Positions 17,987 to 26,813 of a stretch of DNA of 64,000 bases are shown in pieces. Source of the stretch: Frigoriflavimonas asaccharolytica (GTDB lineage Bacteria; Bacteroidota; Bacteroidia; Flavobacteriales; Weeksellaceae); assembly GCF_013294015.1 (NCBI RefSeq), contig NZ_JABSNO010000009.1, positions 1 through 64,000 on the forward strand. Reading direction: 5' to 3'. The translations under genes and the position numbers were made by a program. Position 1 is the first letter of the stretch. Each line of letters begins with the position of its first letter. The notes under the pieces were generated by a model. That model made no database searches and was not told the origin of the DNA. It was given only the letters and a program-made list of their open reading frames with translations.

Positions 17987-19111
17987 TTAAACCTCCAAAA
18001 CAAAAGTCTGTCTCTTCTTATGTTGCACCGGATTATAATCTTGCCACAAAAGTTGTACGCTTTTATTGTCTTCTAATTCCGGATTGGTTTCCGCGAACTT
18101 GATGCCCATTTTGTGAAACCTATGAAAAATTTCTTTCATGATGATTGCCGTTACTCCACGCCTTTGAAATTCTGGTTTTATACCTATTAAATAAAAATTG
18201 GCTCTATCATTCTTTTTTTCCGCTTGTAGAAAATGCCACCAACCAAAAGGAAAAAGTTTTCCTTTAGATTTTTGCAAAGCTTTGGAATACGAAGGCATCG
18301 TAATGGCAAAAGCTACCAACTCATCATGTTCATCGGCAATACAAATTACATAATCTTTCGAAATAAAAGGGAAATATTTTTCTTTATATATTTTTATTTG
18401 CTCTGGCGAAATTGGTGTGTAAGTAGAAAGCGTGCGGTAGGTTTCGTCTAAAAGCTTAAACATGGCATCTACATGAGGTACAATTTCTTTTTTAGATTTA
18501 AAGTCTAGCACTTTTAGCTTGTATTTTTCCGAAATTAATTTGCTAAATTTTATTATTTTTTCAGGCAAAACTTCGGGAAAACGCATGGAAAATTCTACCC
18601 AAATTTTACCATCCTTCATTCCTAATTTTTTCAAATGCTCGGGATAATAGGAAAAGTTGTACAAACCAATCATGGTCGCCAATTCTTCAAAACCTTCTGT
18701 GAGCATTCCAGATTTATCTAAATTTGTGAAACCCATTGGTCCTTCAATTAAATTCACTTTATTTTCTTTGGCAAATTGAATGGCTTGATCTATTAATAAT
18801 CTAGAGACTTCTTCATCATCAATGAAATCCAACCAACCAAAACGTACCTTTTTTTCGGCAAGTACTTCTGTTTCTTTATGATTGATCATGACAGCAATTC
18901 TGCCCACGATTTTATTATCTTTAAATGCTAAATACAATTTCGCTTCTGCATGTTTGTAGATAGGGTTTTTCTCTCGATCCCATATTTCCTTTTCATCTTT
19001 AAATAATGATGGTACATAGTTTGGATTTTCTTTATATAAATCCATCGGGAATTTTATGAATTTTAATATATCTGTGGGAGATTTAATTTCGGTAATAGAA
19101 ATGGCGGACAT
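17987..19111 (-). CDS. GNAT-type N-acetyltransferase
   Basis: A 374-residue protein of a family common in Bacteroidota. A N-terminal half contains AVMINHKETEVL and the FIDDEEVSRLLIDQAIQFAK region. A C-terminal GNAT domain has the acetyl-CoA loop in IGIKPEFQRRGVTAIIMKEI (the Q-R-R-G-V loop), near residue 315, and ETNPELEDN after it. The substrate is unknown. It is followed at 14 nt by the GldL-like small membrane gene. Confidence 0.8.
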   Translation of the reverse strand: MSAISITEIKSPTDILKFIKFPMDLYKENPNYVPSLFKDEKEIWDREKNPIYKHAEAKLYLAFKDNKIVGRIAVMINHKETEVLAEKKVRFGWLDFIDDEEVSRLLIDQAIQFAKENKVNLIEGPMGFTNLDKSGMLTEGFEELATMIGLYNFSYYPEHLKKLGMKDGKIWVEFSMRFPEVLPEKIIKFSKLISEKYKLKVLDFKSKKEIVPHVDAMFKLLDETYRTLSTYTPISPEQIKIYKEKYFPFISKDYVICIADEHDELVAFAITMPSYSKALQKSKGKLFPFGWWHFLQAEKKNDRANFYLIGIKPEFQRRGVTAIIMKEIFHRFHKMGIKFAETNPELEDNKSVQLLWQDYNPVQHKKRQTFVLEV

Positions 19112-19175
19112 TGCAAAATATTTGCTTCAAATGTAATCATTATTAAAGAAATTTTGAAAAGAAATCTATCAATTC

Positions 19176-19194
19176 TTTGGCACACTTTTTCCAT
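19176..19194 (+). promoter_or_regulatory. Candidate sigma-54 (-24/-12) promoter
   Basis: TTTGGCACACTTTTTCCAT has a perfect -24 half (TTGGCAC), and 10 nt separate its GG (19179-19180) from the CC at -12 (consensus GC). The predicted start of transcription is near 19203, 19 nt before the ATG of the metallopeptidase. No alternative TAnnTTTG box is evident for this gene. Confidence 0.45.
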
Positions 19195-19221
19195 GATAGC
19201 CATTAATTAAAATTAAAAATT

Positions 19222-19929
19222 ATGTTTGGTTATTATATTATTATAGGAGTTTCCATGCTTATAAGCTGGTTGGTCTCTTCTAAATTAAAGTCAAAATTTG
19301 CATTTTATTCTAAAGTTCATCTGCAAAATGGAATGTCTGGGAAAGAAATTGCAGAAAAAATGTTGCGAGATAACAACATTAATGATGTACAAGTAATTTC
19401 TGTGCCAGGACAATTGACAGATCATTATAATCCAGCAAACAAAACGGTAAACCTTTCTGAGGGCGTTTATATGCAAAGAAATGCAGCAGCTGCAGCAGTT
19501 GCAGCGCACGAATGTGGACATGCTGTGCAACATGCAGTTGGATATTCTATGTTGCAATTGCGTTCAAAATTGGTTCCGGTGGTGAATATAAGTTCACGTT
19601 TAATGCAATTTGTTTTGATAGGTGGAATAATGTTGATGGCAGCTACAAGAACTATTGATAATCCAAATGGAAACACGATGGTTTTGGCAATTGGTGTCGC
19701 CATGTTTGCATTTACAACCTTATTTGCGTTTGTAACTTTGCCAGTAGAATATGATGCGAGCAATAGAGCTCTGGCTTGGCTAGAAAAATCTGGAACATTA
19801 GGTAGAACGGAATATGCAGGTGCAAAAGATGCTTTGAAATGGGCAGCTAGAACCTATGTAGTTGCGGCGCTTGGTTCGCTTGCACAACTTATTTATTTCG
19901 CTTCCATGTTGAGCGGAAATCGAAATTAA
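19222..19929 (+). CDS. YugP-type zinc metallopeptidase, membrane
   Basis: A 235-residue member of the neutral zinc metallopeptidase family COG2738 (B. subtilis YugP). It has an N-terminal membrane helix, then the zinc site HECGH at residues 96-100 in AAHECGHAVQHAVGY. Two further hydrophobic segments are followed by the conserved ALAWLEKSG region near residue 185. The physiological substrate is not known. The gene ends head-on against yigZ, with stop codons overlapping by 4 nt. Confidence 0.9.
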   Translation: MFGYYIIIGVSMLISWLVSSKLKSKFAFYSKVHLQNGMSGKEIAEKMLRDNNINDVQVISVPGQLTDHYNPANKTVNLSEGVYMQRNAAAAAVAAHECGHAVQHAVGYSMLQLRSKLVPVVNISSRLMQFVLIGGIMLMAATRTIDNPNGNTMVLAIGVAMFAFTTLFAFVTLPVEYDASNRALAWLEKSGTLGRTEYAGAKDALKWAARTYVVAALGSLAQLIYFASMLSGNRN

Positions 19930-20528
19930 GAAATCTCAAATACAATATATTGCATCTCTGATAGTTTTTCAGAGATGCTTTTTAATTTTTCGGTAGCTAT
20001 GCTTGCAGAAATTGTGCAGCTTTTTTCGGTATTAAATTCTAAAATCTTCGCATCAAATTTATTTAACAATGTAAAAATCAAATGCTGTTCGGAATATGGA
20101 AATTCTATCATCAACCTACTTTCTAAAATTTTGATCGATATTTTTGCTTCCTCTAAAACCAATTTTGACGTTTCTTTATAGGCTTTTATCAAACCTGCGA
20201 CGCCCAGTTTTGTACCACCATAATATCTAACGACCACCACCAAAATATCTGAAACTTCATGAGCCAACAATTGATTGTAAATTGGCAAACCAGCACTACC
20301 AGAAGGTTCTCCATCATCATTTGCTCTATATTCTTCTCCAGAAATTCCAAAACGATAAGCGTAGCAGTGATGTGTAGCTTTTGGGTGCGATGTTTTTATT
20401 TTTTCTAATGCTATTTTAAATTCTTCTTCGTTGCAAACCGGAACTCCAAAACCCACAAATTTGCTGCCTTTGTCTTTATAAACAACTTCTGTAACGGGTT
20501 TTTTGATGGTTTGATAGGAAAAAGACAT
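19926..20528 (-). CDS. YigZ / IMPACT-family protein
   Basis: A 200-residue protein of the UPF0029 (IMPACT) family. The signature HHCYAYRFGISGEEYRANDD followed by GEPSGSAGLPIYNQL is present near residue 55, as is VVVVRYYGGTKLGVAGLIKAY. A C-terminal DUF1949-like domain follows. The E. coli and Thermus structures suggest nucleic acid or EF-G-like binding, and the function remains uncertain. Confidence 0.92.
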   Translation of the reverse strand: MSFSYQTIKKPVTEVVYKDKGSKFVGFGVPVCNEEEFKIALEKIKTSHPKATHHCYAYRFGISGEEYRANDDGEPSGSAGLPIYNQLLAHEVSDILVVVVRYYGGTKLGVAGLIKAYKETSKLVLEEAKISIKILESRLMIEFPYSEQHLIFTLLNKFDAKILEFNTEKSCTISASIATEKLKSISEKLSEMQYIVFEIS

Positions 20529-20801
20529 TGGATTTTAAAAATTAAGTTTTTTAGAGTCTGTTTAAATTATATAAAATTAAAATTTAAACCACAAGAGGAA
20601 CAAAAGAATGAGCGTAATTTATTCTTGTTAAAGTGAAAATAAGGGATATTACACATATATTAACTTTAAAACATGTTTAATTTTCTTACACTTTTATTTC
20701 ACTTCACTTGTTTGTAAATATTTTGATGGATTCAGTGAAACCTAACGAAGTGGTTCGACGAAGTCAATCTTCGATTTTTGGTTTTATTATTTAAATGGGT
20801 A

Positions 20802-21827
20802 TTAATAATTTTTGTAAAATTCAATATCACAATCTAGAAATTTTTTGGAATATTGAAGCTTGCCCTCAAAAGTTGGTGCTTTCGTTCCGTTTTCTACTAA
20901 AAGTTCATTGTTTTTTATGATAATGGTTTCGTCCCAAAGATTTTCATTGATAAATTTTTGCAAAGTATAACTTCCTCCCTCAATTATTACAGACTGTATT
21001 TGCTCTTCATATAATTTTTGCAATAAATTTTGCAATAAATTTTCTTTCTCAATTTTAATGAATTTTAGATTTCCAATTTCTTCATTCTTAATTTGATTAA
21101 AAACTAGAGTAGGAGCTTCATTGTTAAATATCTCAGAATCTTTTGAAACTTTTAGATCAAAATCTAATAGAATTCTGGTGGGATTTCTACCTTCAATTTC
21201 CCTCGTGGTCAAACTTGGATTGTCTACAATTGCAGTGTTTGTTCCTACTAAAATTGCATGTTCTTCGCTTCTTAATTGATGCACAAATTGCTTTGTGAGT
21301 GAATTTCCGATGGCGGTTGGTAGAAAATCTTTATCTAAAAATCCGTCTGCAGATTGCGCCCATTTTAAGATGATATAAGGTCTTTTCTTCTCGTGAAAAC
21401 AGAAAAATCTTTTATTGAGATCTCGACATTCTTTTTCTAAAATTCCAGATTGAACTTCTATTCCAGCATTTTTCAATATTTCTATGCCTTTTCCGTCCAC
21501 TTTTCCGTGCGAATCTCTACAACCAATCACCACTTTTTTGAAACCAATTTCTTTCAATTTCAAAGCGCACGGCGGCGTTTTCCCGAAGTGTGCACAGGGT
21601 TCTAAAGAAACGTAGATGGTACTTTCTGGTAAAAGCGATAAAACTTCTACAGAATTGATGGCATTTATTTCTGCATGAGGTTCACCAGCTTTTTTGTGAT
21701 ATCCCTCGCCAATTATTTTGCCATCATGTATGATTACTGCACCCACCAAAGGATTTGGATAGGTGTTTCCTAAAGCTTTTTTGGCCAATTGAATGCAACG
21801 ACCAATATATATATCTTCTTCTTTCAT
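20802..21827 (-). CDS. ribD: Riboflavin biosynthesis deaminase/reductase
   Basis: Bifunctional enzyme (341 residues) of steps two and three of riboflavin synthesis. The N-terminal deaminase has the zinc site HAE in GEPHAEINAI and SLEPCAHFGKTPPCA. The C-terminal reductase starts near residue 150 (PYIILKWAQSADGFL), with a NADPH-binding glycine region, IIEGGSYTLQKFI, near residue 297. Only ribD is here, with no other rib gene adjacent. A strong hairpin directly precedes the ATG (21836-21859). Confidence 0.94.
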   Translation of the reverse strand: MKEEDIYIGRCIQLAKKALGNTYPNPLVGAVIIHDGKIIGEGYHKKAGEPHAEINAINSVEVLSLLPESTIYVSLEPCAHFGKTPPCALKLKEIGFKKVVIGCRDSHGKVDGKGIEILKNAGIEVQSGILEKECRDLNKRFFCFHEKKRPYIILKWAQSADGFLDKDFLPTAIGNSLTKQFVHQLRSEEHAILVGTNTAIVDNPSLTTREIEGRNPTRILLDFDLKVSKDSEIFNNEAPTLVFNQIKNEEIGNLKFIKIEKENLLQNLLQKLYEEQIQSVIIEGGSYTLQKFINENLWDETIIIKNNELLVENGTKAPTFEGKLQYSKKFLDCDIEFYKNY

Positions 21828-21835
21828 TTATAAAA

Positions 21836-21859
21836 AACACTTAACGAAAGTTAAGTGTT
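21836..21859 (-). terminator. Hairpin directly upstream of ribD
   Basis: Perfect 10-bp stem AACACTTAAC / GTTAAGTGTT with a 4-nt loop, followed on the minus strand by TTTTTTA and then the ribD start codon 8 nt beyond the stem. It has the form of an intrinsic terminator of the DUF349 unit. Because of its position it might also limit entry into ribD. Confidence 0.65.
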
Positions 21860-21996
21860 GAGATTTTTAAATTATTTAAAAATAGATTTCGAGAAGCTCA
21901 ACTTGACAAATAGTGATAAAATAAATACAACTAAACTGTCAGATAAAGCTTATCGAAATTTTCAGTTTCTATTTCATTTTCATTTTCAAATTTTTG

Positions 21997-24042
21997 TTAT
22001 CCTGCAATTATCTCATGCAAACTCTTTTTCAAAGCTTCCAAATTGGCTTTTTTATCGTCAATGTTTTTATAAGTTGCTGATAATAAAGGATTTTCTCTAG
22101 ATGGATTGCTGAAGAAACCAAGGTTGTTTTCTAGTTTTGCAATTTCGGCTTCCATATCAGATATTTGGCTTTTTATTCTGCGGGCTTTATCTGTGATCTG
22201 ATGTTCTGAAAGTCCTTCTTCTTTTAATGCATACTCCTGAATATTGTTCAGTTTTAGTTTGTCACGCAGTGTTTTATTAAAATCTGTGTGAAGCTGCAGT
22301 TTGTCTTTTGGTATTTTTCCAACAGCATTCCAAGCTGTTTTTATTTCTTCAATTTTCCCTACACTTCCTTCCTCATTGGTAACTTGTTTCAGTTGTTCCA
22401 AAAGGTCTTTTTTGGTGGCGAAATTTGCCTTCCAATCTTCGCCTTCCGCTTTGCTTTTATCTCTGAAATTCTCGAAAAAAACGTTGCAAGCATCACGAAA
22501 TTCATTCCAGATTTTGTCTGCCATACTTCTTGGTACATGTCCAATTTTTTTCCAATCTTCTTGCAAGTTTTTGTACATAGAAACCATGGTATCCCAATCT
22601 TCTGAGGTATTATTGTCTTTTGCAGTTTGAATTAATTTAAGCTTATCATCCAGATTTTTTTGTTGAGAATTTTTTTGATCTTTATAATAATGGTTTTTAT
22701 TATTATTAAAAATCTTTAACGCATCTTTGAAATCCTGCCAATTTTGATTGGATAATTTTCTACTAACGCTACCTGTTTTCAAAAAATCTGCACGCAATGT
22801 TTCAATTTTTTTCAGGCTATTTTGCCAATAACTATGGTTAGGCTCTTTTTCTGGGGCAGTCAGTTTTTTTATTTCTTCAATGATGGCATTTTTCTTTGCA
22901 AGATTTTCAGCATGTTCTGTATCCATCATTTCTGATAGTTCTGCACGTCTATCATGTATTTTATCAGAAATATCTTTAAATTCTTGCCAAGTTTTTTCGC
23001 GGAATTCTTCTGCAACTGGAACTGCTTCTTCTTTCCAAAGTTTGTGTAAATACTGCAGTTCGTTTAGTGCTTTTTGTACAGATTCTTCTGTTAGCAATTC
23101 TTTTGCACGCAATATAATATGTTCTCTTTTTTCGAGATTGTGTGCGTACTCTTGCTCTAGGTATTCTTTTTTAAGATCTAATATTTCGTAAAATTGAGTA
23201 AGATGATGAAAATAATTATTATTAATTATTTTGAAATCTGCTTTTGGCACTTGTCCTGCAGATGTCCACTGCTCTTTTATAATTCTTATTTCTTTAAATA
23301 AATTTGTGCCAGCATCTGCATTGCTATTTAAATTTTTCAATTTTTCAATAATCTGCTGTCTGATTTCCAGGTTTTTAGTTTGCTGTTGATCTTGATTTTG
23401 GTGAAATTCTTCCTGCACTTTTTTAAAGCCTTGCATCAACTCTCCAAATCTATCATTGTTTTCATTTTCAAATTTGAAATCTTCTGCAGAATTTTCGCCT
23501 TCTGCCCATTTTTCCTTCTCCGTTTTTTCTATTGCGTGCAAATGTGCGTAGCCAAGAGCTTTATATTTATTAAATTCTTTAGAATCTCTACTCCAGCTTT
23601 CTGCGGTTGCTGTTTTTTGCAAAGCAGCTAATCCTTCAATAATATCAGGGAGTGTCAAGAATTTTTCTATTTCTTGTTTTCCAGTGGCTTCATTAGAAGA
23701 TTTCTCTGCAGTAGAATTTTCTCCAATGGTTTCTTTTTCTATTGCTTTCTCTTCAGAATTTTCTTCGTTAGTAGATAAATCATTCGTGTTTACTTCTTCT
23801 GATTGTCCTAATTCAGTTTTTGTATGTTCTTTTGCTTTATCTTCTTCAGAATTCTCATTTGATGCATCTTGCACTTCCTCTGCATTTTCTATATGTTCTT
23901 CTACCAATGCATCGGCAAGTTCGTTTACAGGTTCCGCTTCAGTATTTTCAATTGTACTGGGTTGGTTTGTATCGGAAAGATTTTTTTGTAGATTTTCGTT
24001 TTGATCTTGAGATAGATCTTTTTCAGAATTTTCTGTAGTCAT
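21997..24042 (-). CDS. DUF349 repeat protein
   Basis: A 681-residue protein. The first 120 residues are highly acidic and low in complexity (Glu, Asn, Thr, Ser). They are followed by five or more DUF349 repeats of about 75 residues, each with a W.....K..G..P.......W..F pattern, for example in IGHVPRSMADKIWNEFRDAC. A coiled coil closes the protein. DUF349 proteins are widespread in Bacteroidota and Actinobacteria and their role is unknown. No signal peptide is seen, so it should be cytoplasmic. The neighbouring aroE lies upstream on the same strand. Confidence 0.88.
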   Translation of the reverse strand: MTTENSEKDLSQDQNENLQKNLSDTNQPSTIENTEAEPVNELADALVEEHIENAEEVQDASNENSEEDKAKEHTKTELGQSEEVNTNDLSTNEENSEEKAIEKETIGENSTAEKSSNEATGKQEIEKFLTLPDIIEGLAALQKTATAESWSRDSKEFNKYKALGYAHLHAIEKTEKEKWAEGENSAEDFKFENENNDRFGELMQGFKKVQEEFHQNQDQQQTKNLEIRQQIIEKLKNLNSNADAGTNLFKEIRIIKEQWTSAGQVPKADFKIINNNYFHHLTQFYEILDLKKEYLEQEYAHNLEKREHIILRAKELLTEESVQKALNELQYLHKLWKEEAVPVAEEFREKTWQEFKDISDKIHDRRAELSEMMDTEHAENLAKKNAIIEEIKKLTAPEKEPNHSYWQNSLKKIETLRADFLKTGSVSRKLSNQNWQDFKDALKIFNNNKNHYYKDQKNSQQKNLDDKLKLIQTAKDNNTSEDWDTMVSMYKNLQEDWKKIGHVPRSMADKIWNEFRDACNVFFENFRDKSKAEGEDWKANFATKKDLLEQLKQVTNEEGSVGKIEEIKTAWNAVGKIPKDKLQLHTDFNKTLRDKLKLNNIQEYALKEEGLSEHQITDKARRIKSQISDMEAEIAKLENNLGFFSNPSRENPLLSATYKNIDDKKANLEALKKSLHEIIAG

Positions 24043-24129
24043 AATGCAGCTTTTATTTACGGTAAAATATTTTCAAATGATATCTGTTTTTTCTTTTCTG
24101 AAAATATCAATAAATATATATAAAATTTT

Positions 24130-24852
24130 TCAACTATTCCATATTTGCCATGCTTTTTCTGCTTGTTGCTCTAGCATGTATTGTCCATTCAGTGTTTTTG
24201 CTCCAAAATTGGCAGATTTTCGTAAAAATTCTGTTATTTCTGGGTTGTAAATGAGATCTATTACTAAATGATTTTCTGTCAAAAATTGAAACGGAAACGG
24301 AATGTGCTCTTTTATATCTGGAAAAGTACCAACGGGTGTACTATTAATTATTATTTGATGGTTTGAAATCAAATTTTCATCTAAATCTTCAAAAGTAATA
24401 TCGCCTTTTCTAGAAATTATTTGAAAGGGAATGTTGTGTTTATTTAGCACAAATTGAATGGCTTTTGCGGCTCCACCATTTCCTAGTATCAGTGCTTGCT
24501 CGTGCTTAGCGTTCTTTTTTAATAGTAATGTTTTTTCAAAACCAAAAGCATCTGTGTTGTAGCCGATTTTTTTTTCGTTCTGAATTAAAATAGTATTCAC
24601 CGCACCAATTTGTAATGCTTCTTCACTCAATTCATCTAAAAACGGGATGATTGCTTCTTTATAAGGTTGCGTAACGTTTAAACCTACAATATTTTCAATT
24701 TTAAATAATTCTTCTACATCATTTATTGATGGAATATCAAACAAATCATAGTTGAAATCTGCATTCAAATTTTTGAATTTTGTTTCAAAATAAATTTTTG
24801 AGAAAGAATAGGAAATGTTTTTGCCTATTAAACCCAATTTTTTTGTTTTCAT
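24130..24852 (-). CDS. aroE: Shikimate dehydrogenase
   Basis: NADP-dependent reduction of 3-dehydroshikimate in the chorismate pathway (240 residues). Substrate-binding motifs are SYSFSKIYF near residue 15 and LNVTQPYKE near residue 60 (the catalytic lysine is that of YKE). The dinucleotide loop is GNGGAAKAIQ near residue 125. DLIYNPEITEFL and the C-terminal NGQYMLEQQAEKAWQIW are also typical. It is slightly shorter than E. coli AroE (272), as in other flavobacteria. Confidence 0.93.
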   Translation of the reverse strand: MKTKKLGLIGKNISYSFSKIYFETKFKNLNADFNYDLFDIPSINDVEELFKIENIVGLNVTQPYKEAIIPFLDELSEEALQIGAVNTILIQNEKKIGYNTDAFGFEKTLLLKKNAKHEQALILGNGGAAKAIQFVLNKHNIPFQIISRKGDITFEDLDENLISNHQIIINSTPVGTFPDIKEHIPFPFQFLTENHLVIDLIYNPEITEFLRKSANFGAKTLNGQYMLEQQAEKAWQIWNS

Positions 24853-24945
24853 CTTTTGCTTTTAATATTTATTGCTAATACACGACTTTTAAATAAAGTA
24901 AAAACCGTGAAAATGATATATTCTTTGCAAATTTAATTCAATAAA

Positions 24946-24970
24946 AAAGACCGACAAAAAATCGGTCTTT
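24946..24970 (-). terminator. Intrinsic terminator of the endonuclease gene
   Basis: Nine-base-pair stem AAAGACCGA / TCGGTCTTT with a 7-nt loop, followed by a T-run on the minus strand, 20 nt past the endonuclease stop. Confidence 0.85.
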
Positions 24971-24990
24971 ATATATAAGGAATCAATAAA

Positions 24991-26766
24991 TTATTTCACT
25001 ATGAATTTTGTACTAAATTCTGAAGTTTTTAAAATATATAAACCAGTAGGAATTTTATTTAAAATTATGCTAGTGCTTTTTTCAAATGGTGCGGAAATTT
25101 TTTGAATTAATTTCCCGTTGGTATCGTAGATTTCTGCGAATTTTATTTTATTTAAATTTTCTCCTTTCACATTCAATTTTCCATCAATTACAGGATTTGG
25201 ATAGATTTGGAATTGATTTCCTGCTTCTATTTCAGAAGTTGATAAAGAATAGCATTCCCAAGTAATATCATCAAAAGCAACACGATTACCAGTTACAGAA
25301 TTATCTGTAAGTGAAAGCGTAAAACTTCCAGTAACATTTATATTATCAATTGAAAATGTACCTGTTGAAGTGCTGTATGGTACAGTTCCTACGGATGTTC
25401 CATTTATTCTAACCGTAAAAGTTCCTGCAACGCTTCCATATATTAACTTTGTAGAGATTGTGATTTTTTTAATTCCACCTCCGATAGAACTTGAAGAAAG
25501 TGTTCCATTTCTTATGGTTATTGCTCTTCCATTTAATGGTTGGTCTGTTCTTGCATCTGTAGCTGTCCAATTTATGAAATTGTTTGTCCAAGTTCTCGTA
25601 TCATAATTACTTGCACTTGTAGGGATATTTTCAAAATCTTCTGCACCACAGCTTGTTCCTGCTGGAGCTCCAGCCAATGTAGTTTCAGTCGCCGTATTAC
25701 TTTGAGCAGATGTATTGCCTGCCAAATCTCGCGCTTTTAAATAAAAATTATATGTTGTACTTGGTGATAGATTACTAATGGTTGCAGTAGTTCCTGATAC
25801 TGTTGTAGTGCCAATACCATTTACATATACATCATACCCTGAAACACCTACATTATCTGTAGAAGGAGTCCAAGCGAGATCTATAGTATTAGAAGTTGGG
25901 TTTGAAGCTGCCAAATTTGTAGGTACTGTTGGCGGAGTAGTATCTACAACTACTGATCCCCAAATGTCTGTAACATATTGATTGTTGTCTATGAAGGGAT
26001 TTCTATTCCCTTGATATGTGTAAGATGCGTTATTTCTGGCAATCTCTTCTGCAGAAACGGGATCCTGCGCATTCCAAATTAGCATTTGTTGCAATTCCCA
26101 AGCTTGAAGTCCAGGAAAAGAACTTCCTCCCAACAAATTTCCTGTAGAAAAACCAGAAAGTTGAGTTTCGTATCTAGTAACAAAATATAAAACCATTCTG
26201 GCAATATCTCCTTTAAAAGCACTATTAGGTTCAAAAACAGTTCCTCCATATCCTAAAGATGTAGAATTTCCTACCTTAGATCCATTCAAAGAGGTGAAAG
26301 TTGCTGTACCTACATTTCCGAAAGGGTAATTGCTTCTTGCACCATTTACTTTCCCATCGGTTGGTCTAATAAAGTGGATGTCTGATACCATCGGCGCTAC
26401 AGAATTAAACAAACTTTGCGGTACAACGTGCTCTCTATTGTAGCAAGTACCTTCCGCACCTACATTTCCACATTGCCCTGTTCCAAAATTGTAATTATAA
26501 GGATCTGGACCATTTGGATTTTCGGAGTAAATATCTAATACTGTGTTATCATTTTCATAGAAATTGTCTTTGTCTGTAGTTTGGTATGCTGTCCAAAGAC
26601 CGCCATATCCATTATCCACAGTTCCCGTAGAGATTATTTGGAAGAGTTTTGTTTTCAATGCTGCACCAGAAAGTCCGGTTGTACCATTGTAGTATCCTGC
26701 AGGAATTTGCGCAAAAGAAAATTGGCATAAAAATGCAAGAATAAAAGAGCTAAATATTTTTTTCAT
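24991..26766 (-). CDS. Secreted endonuclease I with FN3 and type IX sorting domain
   Basis: A 591-residue exported nuclease. A signal peptide (1-19, ending CQFSFAQ) is followed by an endonuclease I domain with the catalytic histidine in YNREHVVPQSLFNS near residue 113 and HFIRPTDGKVNGARSNYPFG. A fibronectin type III domain covers roughly residues 278-365, then comes a beta-rich domain. The C-terminal 80 residues are a type A sorting signal of the type IX secretion system (FQIYPNPVIDGKLNV ... GLYILKTSEFSTKFIVK). It probably degrades extracellular DNA for nutrition or biofilm dispersal. Its monocistronic status is supported by the terminator. Confidence 0.92.
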   Translation of the reverse strand: MKKIFSSFILAFLCQFSFAQIPAGYYNGTTGLSGAALKTKLFQIISTGTVDNGYGGLWTAYQTTDKDNFYENDNTVLDIYSENPNGPDPYNYNFGTGQCGNVGAEGTCYNREHVVPQSLFNSVAPMVSDIHFIRPTDGKVNGARSNYPFGNVGTATFTSLNGSKVGNSTSLGYGGTVFEPNSAFKGDIARMVLYFVTRYETQLSGFSTGNLLGGSSFPGLQAWELQQMLIWNAQDPVSAEEIARNNASYTYQGNRNPFIDNNQYVTDIWGSVVVDTTPPTVPTNLAASNPTSNTIDLAWTPSTDNVGVSGYDVYVNGIGTTTVSGTTATISNLSPSTTYNFYLKARDLAGNTSAQSNTATETTLAGAPAGTSCGAEDFENIPTSASNYDTRTWTNNFINWTATDARTDQPLNGRAITIRNGTLSSSSIGGGIKKITISTKLIYGSVAGTFTVRINGTSVGTVPYSTSTGTFSIDNINVTGSFTLSLTDNSVTGNRVAFDDITWECYSLSTSEIEAGNQFQIYPNPVIDGKLNVKGENLNKIKFAEIYDTNGKLIQKISAPFEKSTSIILNKIPTGLYILKTSEFSTKFIVK

Positions 26767-26813
26767 TAGATTTAAATTTAAGAGCGCGAATTTACAAAAA
26801 TTCTCATATAATC

